Shown piece after piece: positions 29,797 to 38,737 of a DNA stretch of 64,000 nucleotides. The notes under the pieces are model-generated. The model was not told where the DNA came from and ran no database searches. It saw only the letters and a list, made by a program, of their open reading frames with translations. A program made the translations under genes and the position numbers. This DNA is from Aestuariivivens insulae (GTDB taxonomy: Bacteria > Bacteroidota > Bacteroidia > Flavobacteriales > Flavobacteriaceae), in assembly GCF_022662195.1 (NCBI RefSeq), contig NZ_JAKMCS010000003.1, positions 335,755 through 399,754 on the forward strand, read 5' to 3'. Every line of letters begins with the position of its first letter. Position 1 is the first letter of the stretch.

Positions 29797-30870
29797 TTAT
29801 TTAGTGGATTCTCTTTCAATAATTTCGGTCTCTATAACCACCTTAATAAAGTCCGATTTCGACGTTGTATTTCCAAGGTACTGACTGGATTCAGCATCTA
29901 AAGCTTCCAACCTGTCTATTAACAAATTAGCGGCCTGCTCTCCTATTTTTTGACCATGTTGGCTCACCGTAGTAAGGCTTGGTGTAGCGTGTTTGGATAA
30001 TACCCCATCTGTAAATCCTATAACCTGCACATCATCTGGAATAGTGCGTCCCAATTTTCGGGCGACCTTCATCGCTGTAACTGCATACAGTTCGTTTACG
30101 GCAAAGACTCCATCTATAGCCGGATTGTGTTTAAAAAAGTACTCTATTTCCATTTCTAAATCCTCTAAATGGCTATCTACGTTCAAGCTATCATCTACCT
30201 TTAATATTAAATTGGGATCGGCCTCTATCTTGTTGTTTTGTAAGGCTTCTAAATAACCTTGAGTACGCAGCCTACCCACACTTACATAATCCATTGTTGT
30301 GATTAACGCAATGTGTTTACACTGGTTTTCAATAAGTTTGTTCACTGCTTTTACGGCGCCATTAAAATCATCAACAATAACCTTATCGCAGTCCACTTCA
30401 TTAACCACACGATCGAACATCACAATAGGAATACCTTGATTCATGGTTGCATGAAAATGATGATAATCCTGCTTAAGTAAGGTTTCTTTGGAAATGGACA
30501 ATATAAACCCATCTATGCTACCATTAGCAAGCATTTCCATATTGATAATTTCCTTGGTAAAGGACTCGTTAGACAGGCCTACAATAACATTATAGCCACG
30601 TCTATTGGCTATGAGTTCGATACCTCGAATAACCGTAGAAAAAAAATGGTGGACAATCTCCGGTATTAAAATCCCAATCGTTTTTGTTTTCCTGTTCTTT
30701 AAACTTAAGGCTATATTATTAGGCCTATAGTTATAGAGCTTAGCAAAGGCCTGAATTTTTTGTGTGGTATCCTCACTTATTTCCTTACTGCCACTAAGCG
30801 CTTTTGAAACCGTTGAAATAGAGACGTCTAATTCCCTAGCAATTTGCTTTAATGTAATTTTTCTTTTCAT
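29797..30870 (-). CDS. LacI-family transcriptional regulator
   Basis: This 357-residue regulator has an N-terminal LacI helix-turn-helix (ITLKQIARELDVSISTVSKA, residues 4-23) with the hinge YRPNNIALSLK. A periplasmic-binding-protein-like sensor domain follows, with TIGILIPEIVHHFF and GFTDGVLSKHATPSLTTVSQ. It sits between the two divergent halves of the starch locus. The only perfect LacI-type palindrome found is at 31098-31111, before susC. It probably senses a maltodextrin. Whether it activates or represses cannot be read from sequence. Confidence 0.9.
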   Translation of the reverse strand: MKRKITLKQIARELDVSISTVSKALSGSKEISEDTTQKIQAFAKLYNYRPNNIALSLKNRKTKTIGILIPEIVHHFFSTVIRGIELIANRRGYNVIVGLSNESFTKEIINMEMLANGSIDGFILSISKETLLKQDYHHFHATMNQGIPIVMFDRVVNEVDCDKVIVDDFNGAVKAVNKLIENQCKHIALITTMDYVSVGRLRTQGYLEALQNNKIEADPNLILKVDDSLNVDSHLEDLEMEIEYFFKHNPAIDGVFAVNELYAVTAMKVARKLGRTIPDDVQVIGFTDGVLSKHATPSLTTVSQHGQKIGEQAANLLIDRLEALDAESSQYLGNTTSKSDFIKVVIETEIIERESTK

Positions 30871-31097
30871 CCGTATTATTATTGTTCTTCAACGGTAACA
30901 TGTAGCCTTTGATGTTTAAAATAATCATTCCGCTTTGTGTTTAATGATGATTTTAAACATGTTGGTTTCATCCTTTTTAATCCATTCCAAGGTAATAATT
31001 ATTTGGTAAGTATTCATAGGCAATTTAAACAAATTAAAAAAGCTATAAACATGAATTATCATCAATTTTACAGCCTATAAATAGAAAGTTGTCAACA

Positions 31098-31111
31098 CGA
31101 AAACGTTTTCG
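31098..31111. promoter_or_regulatory. LacI-type operator
   Basis: CGAAAACGTTTTCG is a perfect 14-bp palindrome with the central CG step typical of LacI/GalR operators. It lies 46 bases upstream of the susC -7 box and next to the lacI-type gene. It is the likely binding site of that regulator. Its position upstream of the promoter would suit activation, or repression by looping. Confidence 0.7.
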
Positions 31112-31157
31112 CTAAATTTTTCGTAATTTATAATTATTTTTTAACATTTTCTTTACA

Positions 31158-31165
31158 TAAGTTTG
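31158..31165 (+). promoter_or_regulatory. susC promoter -7 box
   Basis: TAAGTTTG matches TAnnTTTG and lies 56 bases before the susC ATG. No clean -33 TTG is seen at 19 bases, which would suit a promoter that needs an activator. Confidence 0.5.
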
Positions 31166-31221
31166 ATTCGAGAAGTGAAAATATAACAAACTATTTAAAA
31201 GACATTTATAAACTAACTCGT

Positions 31222-34131
31222 ATGAAAACAACTACTAATAGTTTACTGTTTTTTCTGCTTTTGGCTCCCATGTTTGTATTGGGCCAAACCTTAGTAACAG
31301 GAACAGTAACCGAACAGTCGACTTCCATCCCTTTACCTGGTGTTAATGTGGTCGTTAAAGGCACTTCTACAGGTACAGCGACCGACTTTGATGGTCAATA
31401 TCAAATAGAAGCCAATGCGGGAGATATTATTGTATTCTCCTATGTGGGTTACCAAGCCCAAGAAATTACCTTTTCTGGTCAAGCGCTACTCAACATTCAA
31501 TTGGTTGAAGATGCAGCCCAACTGGATGAAATCGTAATTATTGGTTATGGTACCACAACCAAAAAGGATGCTACAGGTTCTGTGGAAGCCATTACTGCAG
31601 AAGACTTTACCAGAGGCAACATAGTAACCCCAGAAAACCTTTTAAGCGGGCGTATTTCTGGTGTAAGCATTAATACAAGCGGTGCACCGGGATCTGGATC
31701 TCAAATCAGGATTCGTGGCGGTTCTTCCATTAATGCATCAAACGACCCTTTAATCATTATTGATGGATTACCTATCACTAACGATACCAACAAAGGCTCC
31801 AGAGGTGTTTTGGCCAGCATCAACCCTAACGATATAGATTCATTCTCAGTTTTAAAAGACGCCTCTGCAACTGCCATATATGGTTCCAGAGCGGCTAATG
31901 GAGTGATTATTATTGTGACCAAAAAAGGAAAGTCAACGTTTAGTGCTACTCTAGATTCACAATATAGTTTTGGTGAATTAACCGATAGAATAAACGTGTT
32001 CTCTGCGAATGAATACCGAAACCTGGTAAGTTCGCAACCTGTAAATGGTACGACATTAGACGAAAGCCTTTTAGGTAATGCCAACACCAACTGGCAAGAC
32101 GAAATTTTTAGAAATACTGTATCCTCACAGCACAACTTATCTTTACAAGGCTCATTATTTAAAGCCATTCCAACACGCTTCTCTTTTGGCATCACGAACC
32201 AAGAAGGTGCTCTTTTAACCTCAGAATTTGAGCGTAGAAATTTAGGTTTGGCATTAAACCCCAGCTTTTTTGATGACCATTTAAAAATTAACATTAACGC
32301 CAACTTATCGTTCGAGGATAACCGCTTTGGTGATTCAGGACTAATAGGTGCTGCTTTAAGGTATGATCCAACTCAACCTGTTTACGACCCATCCTCGCCT
32401 TTTGGAGGGTTTTATCAACATAGAAGTGGTTCTATTGTTTCTAACGGGACAACAAACCCGGTAGCTTCACTATTACAAACCGATAACAGAGGGGATTCCA
32501 ACAGAAGTTATGGAAATATAAACCTAGATTATAAGTTTCATTTTCTTCCAGAATTAAGAGCAGTTCTAAACATTGGTTTTGATGAAACAAAATCCAAAGA
32601 AATAAATTGGACCTCTCCCTTGGTAGCTACAAACGATGAAGTAAAGGGTAATATTTTTAGACGTTTTGAACAAAGGACCAACAAATTATTGGATGGTTAT
32701 TTAACCTATACTAAAGCGTTTAATGACCTGCGCACTGAATTTACAGCAGGGTACTCTTATCAAAAATTCACCTTTAACGGGAACCATACAGGAAACATAC
32801 TAGATCCTAACAATTTTCCCGACACTTATGCAGATCCAGACGTCGTGTTAATAGGTTATTTTGGTCGCGCCAATTTAACTTTTGCAGACAAATATTTATT
32901 AACCCTAACTTATAGACGTGATGGCACTTCCCGTTTTATTAAAAAAAACAGATGGGGAGATTTTCCAGCTGCGGCCTTGGCCTGGAATATTAGTGACGAA
33001 GATTTCTTAAAAAATTCAAGCGTTGTTTCTAATTTAAAATTAAGAGCAGGCTATGGAATAACTGGACAACAAAGTATACCTGACAAGTCTATCTTCTTAA
33101 ACCGTTATAGAGCAGGTAATGAAAACTCCCAATATCAATTCGACAATCAAGTCATACAATCGTTGATTGCTTCAGAAATTAATCCTGACTTAAAATGGGA
33201 AGAAACAACTACCCTAGAGTTTGGTATAGATTACGGATTATTTAACAACCGTTTATCAGGTGCTTTGAACCTTTTCCAAAAAAACTCTAAAGATCTTCTC
33301 TTTGTTGCCGCCGTTGCCGATGGCGCCAACTTTTCAAACAGTGTGATACAAAATATTGGTGAATTACAAATTCAAGGTATCGAATTTTCTGTTAATGCCG
33401 ATGTGGTTAAAAAAGATGATCTTAACATAGACTTTAATTTCAATGCTACCTTCTTGGATAGGGAAATTAAAACCTTAGCGCTTGGTGAAGATGTTAGGAC
33501 CGGAGGTATCTCTGGTGGTACAGGGAACAACATTCAATTACATAGAATTGGTGAGGCTCCTAATTCGTTTAGTGTCTTTAAACAGTTATACGACACCTCT
33601 GGAAACCCAATAGAAGGGGCTTACCTAGATACTAATGGCGATAACATTATTAATGACGACGACCGTTATTTAAAGGAGAATCCTGGTGCCGATGTTATTT
33701 TAGGCTTCCAGTCCAATATATTTTATAAAAATTTCGACTTAACATTTAACATGAGGGCTAATCTTGGTAACTATGTGTATAACAATGTTAATTCCTCTAG
33801 AGCACAATTGGAACAACTTCAGGATAATGCTGTATTAGGAAACCTTCCTAGTGCTGTGTTAAACACCAATTTCCAAAGAACATCAGATGTTATCATCTCC
33901 GATATTTATTTAGAAGATGCTTCATTCTTAAAAATGGATAATATCACTTTAGGATACACTTTCAACAACCTATCAAAAGGATTAAAGAGCCTAAGACTGT
34001 GGGGCGGTATTCAAAATGTGTTCACCATTACAAACTACTCGGGTCTAGACCCTGAAGTATTTGACGGGATAGACAACTTAATCTACCCAAGACCAAGAAC
34101 CATTTTAGCTGGAGCTAATTTTAAATTTTAA
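31222..34131 (+). CDS. susC: SusC-like TonB-dependent transporter
   Basis: This outer-membrane importer of maltooligosaccharides has 969 residues. A signal peptide ends near FVLGQ. It is followed by a carboxypeptidase-D-like domain (GTVTEQSTSIPLPGVNVVVKG), a TonB box region and plug (QLDEIVIIGYGTTTKKD, IRIRGGSSINASNDPLIIID) and a 22-strand barrel ending in GANFKF. It lacks the N-terminal STN domain found in the second SusC of this window, consistent with LacI rather than sigma/anti-sigma control. It is first in susC-D-E-F-amylase. Confidence 0.95.
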   Translation: MKTTTNSLLFFLLLAPMFVLGQTLVTGTVTEQSTSIPLPGVNVVVKGTSTGTATDFDGQYQIEANAGDIIVFSYVGYQAQEITFSGQALLNIQLVEDAAQLDEIVIIGYGTTTKKDATGSVEAITAEDFTRGNIVTPENLLSGRISGVSINTSGAPGSGSQIRIRGGSSINASNDPLIIIDGLPITNDTNKGSRGVLASINPNDIDSFSVLKDASATAIYGSRAANGVIIIVTKKGKSTFSATLDSQYSFGELTDRINVFSANEYRNLVSSQPVNGTTLDESLLGNANTNWQDEIFRNTVSSQHNLSLQGSLFKAIPTRFSFGITNQEGALLTSEFERRNLGLALNPSFFDDHLKININANLSFEDNRFGDSGLIGAALRYDPTQPVYDPSSPFGGFYQHRSGSIVSNGTTNPVASLLQTDNRGDSNRSYGNINLDYKFHFLPELRAVLNIGFDETKSKEINWTSPLVATNDEVKGNIFRRFEQRTNKLLDGYLTYTKAFNDLRTEFTAGYSYQKFTFNGNHTGNILDPNNFPDTYADPDVVLIGYFGRANLTFADKYLLTLTYRRDGTSRFIKKNRWGDFPAAALAWNISDEDFLKNSSVVSNLKLRAGYGITGQQSIPDKSIFLNRYRAGNENSQYQFDNQVIQSLIASEINPDLKWEETTTLEFGIDYGLFNNRLSGALNLFQKNSKDLLFVAAVADGANFSNSVIQNIGELQIQGIEFSVNADVVKKDDLNIDFNFNATFLDREIKTLALGEDVRTGGISGGTGNNIQLHRIGEAPNSFSVFKQLYDTSGNPIEGAYLDTNGDNIINDDDRYLKENPGADVILGFQSNIFYKNFDLTFNMRANLGNYVYNNVNSSRAQLEQLQDNAVLGNLPSAVLNTNFQRTSDVIISDIYLEDASFLKMDNITLGYTFNNLSKGLKSLRLWGGIQNVFTITNYSGLDPEVFDGIDNLIYPRPRTILAGANFKF

Positions 34132-34142
34132 AAAAAACAACT

Positions 34143-35744
34143 ATGAAAACAAGATTTAAAATACAAAACGCATTTGGTTTTATCTTTCTATTCGTTATAG
34201 CATTAACCTCATGTACAGGTGATTTAGATATCGTTCCAAATGACGACCAAACCACCTTAAGCGAAGATTTATACACCGATGAAGGTGCCTACAAACAAGT
34301 ATTGGCAGGTATCTATGCCAATTTAGCCTTAACGGGAACAGACGGAGCGGGAAGCTCTAACCTAAAAAACATTGATGCAGGAACCAGTCAGTTTGGGCGT
34401 GTTTTATTATACGTACAAACATTATCTGCAGATCAAATGATTTGGTCTTATGAAAACGACCCTGGCACAAGAGAAATCCAAAGAAATCTTTGGACCGCTC
34501 AAAACCCATTATTACTGGGTATGTTTAGTAGGGCCCATCTATCCATTGCTTTGGCCAATGACTTTTTAAGGGAAACAACCGAAGAGAAATTAGATGCCAG
34601 AAATGTTTCTGCAGCCGTTAGAAATGAAATCCCAACTTACAGGGCCGAAGCCAGATTAATGAGAGCCATGGCATATTATTACATGATGGACATCTTTGGA
34701 AAAGCTAATTTTGTTACAGAAGATGACGCCCTTAACTCACAACCTCCTGCCTATGGCAGGGCAGAACTATTCAGCTTTGTAGAGTCTGAATTATTGGCCA
34801 TTGAACCAGACTTGGTAGACGCCAGACAAAATGAATACGGCCGTGCCGACAAAGGGGTAGCCCATATGATACTAGCAAAAATATACTTAAATGCCGATGT
34901 TTATATTAACGAAAATAAGTATAGCGATTGTATTAGCTATTGTGAAAAGATCATTAATAGCGGTTATGCTTTGGCCGATAATTACTTGCACAATTTTATG
35001 GCAGATAACAATACCAATTCTGCTACCAAGGAAATTATATTCCCTATTGTTTCAGATGGTATTACAACCCAAAACTATGGGCCGACTACAGTCATGATCA
35101 ATGGCTCTGTAGGAAGTATTGAGCAAAATGGCACTGAAGTTGGTGTTGGAGCAGGCGGATGGGGTGGTGCCCTAAGGGTTCGCAAACAGTTTGCCGAATT
35201 ATTTAACGGTGCCTTTGGCGATGACGATAGAAATACGCTTATTACCGAAGATAGACCTATTGATATAGACGATATCTCAGACAAGGACACAGGGTATATC
35301 ATCCAAAAATATTCTAACGCTACATCTACAGGAAGTTTTGGTGTAGACCAAACCTTTGTTGATACCGACTTTCCTTTATTTAGATTGGCCGATGTATACT
35401 TAATGTATGCCGAAGCACATCTAAGAGGTGGTGGTGGAAGCGAATCTACTGCGCTTCAATACCTCAATGCCCTTAGATCTAGAGCCAACAACCCAGCTAC
35501 ATTGACTGCTGGAGAAATGACCTTAGATTATATTTTAGACGAGCGGTCTCGCGAATTGCATTGGGAAGCCCATAGGAGACAAGACCTTATTAGGTTTGGA
35601 AGGTTTACTGGAGGCAATTACAACTGGGCCTGGAAAGGCAATGGAAGTAATGGTATTGCCTTACCGCAGCATATGGCTATTTATCCCATCCCATCTGGAA
35701 GCTTAGCATCCAATCCAAACCTAACACAAAATCCAGGGTATTAA
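34143..35744 (+). CDS. susD: SusD-like starch-binding lipoprotein
   Basis: This surface lipoprotein forms the lid of SusC and captures oligosaccharide. It has 533 residues, a lipobox ALTSC near residue 24, and TPR-rich helices (EIPTYRAEARLMRAMAYYYMM). The conserved C-terminal block is ILDERSRELHWEAHRRQDLIRFG followed by YPIPSGSLASNPNLTQNPGY. It begins 11 bases after susC. Family, length and order all agree. Confidence 0.95.
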   Translation: MKTRFKIQNAFGFIFLFVIALTSCTGDLDIVPNDDQTTLSEDLYTDEGAYKQVLAGIYANLALTGTDGAGSSNLKNIDAGTSQFGRVLLYVQTLSADQMIWSYENDPGTREIQRNLWTAQNPLLLGMFSRAHLSIALANDFLRETTEEKLDARNVSAAVRNEIPTYRAEARLMRAMAYYYMMDIFGKANFVTEDDALNSQPPAYGRAELFSFVESELLAIEPDLVDARQNEYGRADKGVAHMILAKIYLNADVYINENKYSDCISYCEKIINSGYALADNYLHNFMADNNTNSATKEIIFPIVSDGITTQNYGPTTVMINGSVGSIEQNGTEVGVGAGGWGGALRVRKQFAELFNGAFGDDDRNTLITEDRPIDIDDISDKDTGYIIQKYSNATSTGSFGVDQTFVDTDFPLFRLADVYLMYAEAHLRGGGGSESTALQYLNALRSRANNPATLTAGEMTLDYILDERSRELHWEAHRRQDLIRFGRFTGGNYNWAWKGNGSNGIALPQHMAIYPIPSGSLASNPNLTQNPGY

Positions 35745-35760
35745 CATTAAAAATTTAAAG

Positions 35761-36864
35761 ATGATGAAACATTTAAAACAATTTTCAGCTGTTAGTATCA
35801 TAGGTCTGGTTATGCTATTTTTTACCACATCCTGCGATGATACAACAGACACATTCCATATATCGACTCCAACAGCTCCAGTTTTAGCCGAGTTAAACTT
35901 TACTCAAATAGAACTAGATCCTGTTAACACCTCAAACCCAGCTTTAACATTAAACTGGGCCGAGTCTGATTACGGACAACAAACAGCCGTTAACTATAGC
36001 ATTCAATTTGCTAATGACGATGCTTTTACCAATCCTGTCGTGGCTGCAACCATAACTGGGCAAAGTGCTTTAACATTATCGGTTAGTGAAATTAATGCCG
36101 CTGCTGGTAATGCAGGTTTAAATCCATTTGAATGGGCCACGTTATTCACCAGAGTCGTGGCTTCAATAGGAACACAACAAAGTGAACCTGTTGCTTCAAA
36201 CGTAATAAACTTTCAAGTATATCCTTTCTTCAACTACGTATTTAATGATTATTATATGGTAGGAGATGCTACAGCTCCAGGGTGGAACAACAACAACAAC
36301 AACCCACCATTATTTAGGGATGAAAACAATAGTAGTGTTTATTATTATACTGGAAGGTTTTCAGACAACGGACACTTTAAAGTTCTCCAAACAAAAGGGC
36401 TTTGGCAACCACAATGGGGCACAGACGATGGCTCGACTGTAGGCGTTAACCCAGGAGGTGGAACCGACCCAGAAAGATTCCCATATGGCGGTGGAGACGG
36501 CATTCCTGAAGGCTTTTATACCTTCACCATTAACTTTGCTAGTAACACTTTTACTTTCGAACCTTTTGATGCTACAGGAATTACCAGTCCAGCATCCTTA
36601 TCGGTACAAGGCTCCAGTGTTGAAACTACTACAATGACCGCTTTGGCATTCGATGGACACATATGGTTTGCCAACTCAGTACACTTAACCCCAGGCGATG
36701 TTTCGTTTGTTACAGGATCTGGAGATTCTTGGGGAAGCACAACATCGTTTTCGGGCGTAGCAACAAATGGCGGTGGCGCTATACCAGTTGTTGTAGAAGA
36801 CGATTATGATATTTGGTTTAATGATTTAACAGGACGTTACATTCTTATTCCATTAAACCTATAG
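35761..36864 (+). CDS. susE: SusE-like starch-binding lipoprotein
   Basis: This 367-residue surface lipoprotein has the lipobox FTTSC near residue 25. An N-terminal Ig-like SusE domain (LNWAESDYGQQTAVNYSIQF) is followed by SusE/F-type carbohydrate-binding modules (YYMVGDATAPGWNNN, GHFKVLQTKGLWQPQWGTDDG). A run of six asparagines lies within the first module. It is 16 bases after susD. Such proteins bind starch at the cell surface but have no catalytic activity. Confidence 0.85.
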   Translation: MMKHLKQFSAVSIIGLVMLFFTTSCDDTTDTFHISTPTAPVLAELNFTQIELDPVNTSNPALTLNWAESDYGQQTAVNYSIQFANDDAFTNPVVAATITGQSALTLSVSEINAAAGNAGLNPFEWATLFTRVVASIGTQQSEPVASNVINFQVYPFFNYVFNDYYMVGDATAPGWNNNNNNPPLFRDENNSSVYYYTGRFSDNGHFKVLQTKGLWQPQWGTDDGSTVGVNPGGGTDPERFPYGGGDGIPEGFYTFTINFASNTFTFEPFDATGITSPASLSVQGSSVETTTMTALAFDGHIWFANSVHLTPGDVSFVTGSGDSWGSTTSFSGVATNGGGAIPVVVEDDYDIWFNDLTGRYILIPLNL

Positions 36865-36889
36865 TGTTAATTAACCTAAACGAAAAGAC

Positions 36890-38563
36890 ATGAAATTCTA
36901 TATTAACAAAATAAGCTTTCTACTATTATTTTCGGTATTGCTTTTTAATTCTTGCGAAACCGAAGAAAGCCTAAATATAATCGAACCAGAACCTGCCTTT
37001 GTTTTAAACACTCCAGGTATTAGCAGCGTATTTTTGAATTTTGCCTTACCAGACAATCCTGCTTTTACCATTACATGGAGCGATGAGCTTTATGGCGGTT
37101 CATACACTGTAGAAATGGCTACAGACGAAGCTTTTACAAGTCCAGCAACACTTGGCACTACCGATAAGAATAATTTCTCAATGTCGGTTACAGAGTTTAA
37201 TAATGCCATTGTAAATACTGGAGTTAACAGTTTTAAGGACATCGCTATTTATATGAGGGTTTCTGCAGGAAGCCAAACGAGCAACACCATTCTATTATTG
37301 GTAACCACTTATCCGGTTAACCCTCCCGTAATAAATAATGTGAACAATGGCGATTCGTTTGTTCTATCATTGGACAATAACGACATGACAGCAATGAACG
37401 TAGCATGGGACGACCCTGTTCTAGAATCGTCGTTAGGTGTAACCGTAGACTATATTTTGGAGGCTGCTTCAGCAGGAACAGACTTTGCTACCATTATTGA
37501 AGCTGGAAATGTTAGCAACACCAACAGTTTAGCTTTAACACACGCTCAATTAAATGCCGTAGCCATTCAAAGTGGTATTCCGGTAGATACTGCCGGCAAT
37601 TTAGACATAAGGGTTAAAGCGACCATTACAGATAGTGCTTCTGGAGCATCTATTGAAAGAATTTCAGAAACCAAAACTATCTCTGTAACGACTTATCTAA
37701 CCGTTCTCGATTTATCCACCACATGGGGTATTGTTGGTTCTGCTGCCAATAACTGGGGCGCTACGCCAGATTTACCATTCTGGTCTACCGATACGCCAGG
37801 CATACTTGTTGCTTATGTTCATTTAATAGATGGCGAAATTAAGTTTAGGGAAAACAACGATTGGACCAATAATTATGGTGATAATGGTGGCGATGGAACA
37901 TTAGAAGATGGCGGTGCAAATATTGCCGTAACCGAAGGGGATTATAAAATAACCATGAACCTTAACGACCTAACTTATACCATTGAAGCCTTTTCATTGG
38001 GCATAGTTGGTGGCGCTTATAATGATTGGGGAGCCACACCAGACTTTATGTTACAATACGACCAATATTCTGATGTGTTTAGAGGTATTGTTACCCTTAT
38101 GGATGGTGAAATGAAATTTAGAATGAATAATGATTGGGGAACCAATTGGGGTGATGACGGCGCCGATGGTACTTTAGATGCAGGGGGAGCTAATATTGTT
38201 GTCTCTGCCGGTATATACATTGCCACTGTAGATATGAACGACAACACCTATACTCTAGAGCAAATTGACTATGTATGGGGCCTTGTTGGTGGTGCTTATA
38301 ACGATTGGGGAGCGACACCAGATGCACAGTTTACAAGAGATTGGTCGCGTCCGTTTGACGATATCTGGATTCTTAACGACGTTACCTTAATAGATGGGGA
38401 GTTTAAGTTTAGGGCCAATAACGATTGGGCTGTAAACTATGGTGACAATGGTGGTGATGGCACTTTAGAGGCTGGAGGGGCCAATATTGTAACTACAGCA
38501 GGAACATACTCCTTTGTGTTAGATTTCTCAGACCCTAATAACCCCACATACACCAAAAATTAA
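36890..38563 (+). CDS. susF: SusF-like starch-binding lipoprotein with three modules
   Basis: This 557-residue surface lipoprotein has the lipobox LFNSC near residue 22. It has two Ig-like SusE-type domains (residues of about 35-270) and then three tandem near-identical binding modules at roughly 280-370, 371-462 and 463-557. Each module has the pattern GxVGGAYNDWGATPD, GExKFRxNNDW and DGTLxxGGANI. The tandem repetition points to internal duplication and should raise avidity for starch. It is the last of the susCDEF set and is followed by a long hairpin. Confidence 0.85.
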   Translation: MKFYINKISFLLLFSVLLFNSCETEESLNIIEPEPAFVLNTPGISSVFLNFALPDNPAFTITWSDELYGGSYTVEMATDEAFTSPATLGTTDKNNFSMSVTEFNNAIVNTGVNSFKDIAIYMRVSAGSQTSNTILLLVTTYPVNPPVINNVNNGDSFVLSLDNNDMTAMNVAWDDPVLESSLGVTVDYILEAASAGTDFATIIEAGNVSNTNSLALTHAQLNAVAIQSGIPVDTAGNLDIRVKATITDSASGASIERISETKTISVTTYLTVLDLSTTWGIVGSAANNWGATPDLPFWSTDTPGILVAYVHLIDGEIKFRENNDWTNNYGDNGGDGTLEDGGANIAVTEGDYKITMNLNDLTYTIEAFSLGIVGGAYNDWGATPDFMLQYDQYSDVFRGIVTLMDGEMKFRMNNDWGTNWGDDGADGTLDAGGANIVVSAGIYIATVDMNDNTYTLEQIDYVWGLVGGAYNDWGATPDAQFTRDWSRPFDDIWILNDVTLIDGEFKFRANNDWAVNYGDNGGDGTLEAGGANIVTTAGTYSFVLDFSDPNNPTYTKN

Positions 38564-38632
38564 ATTAGGACTATAAAAGTCTTAACGTTTATGATTAAGT
38601 GTTGTTAATACTGCGAAATTAAAATGCAGTAG

Positions 38633-38692
38633 AAATGAAGAATCTCAATCCTCATAAAATCAACCATTTGATTTATTTGAGATTCTTCATTT
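38633..38692. other. long nested hairpin between susF and amylase genes
   Basis: The arms 38633-38648 and 38677-38692 pair over 16 bp (core GAAGAATCTCAA / TTGAGATTCTTC). An inner hairpin AAATCAA / TTGATTT lies within the loop. There is no strong T tract directly after it on the plus strand. It could be an RNA-processing or stability element, or a leaky terminator that sets amylase expression below the susCDEF level. Confidence 0.7.
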
Positions 38693-38737
38693 TCATTCCT
38701 TTTATGACTTAAACTGTCACACTTCAAAAAAATTAAA

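Larger units (their letters stand above)
30871..31221. promoter_or_regulatory. regulatory region between lacI-type gene and susC
   Basis: This 351-base AT-rich stretch has no gene. It contains the CGAAAACGTTTTCG palindrome (31098-31111), a TAAGTTTG -7 box (31158-31165), and a 17-base motif GAGAAGTGAAAATATAA at 31170-31186. That motif recurs at 29725-29741 in front of the transporter gene. The left part (30871-31080) shows nothing I can interpret. Confidence 0.7.
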
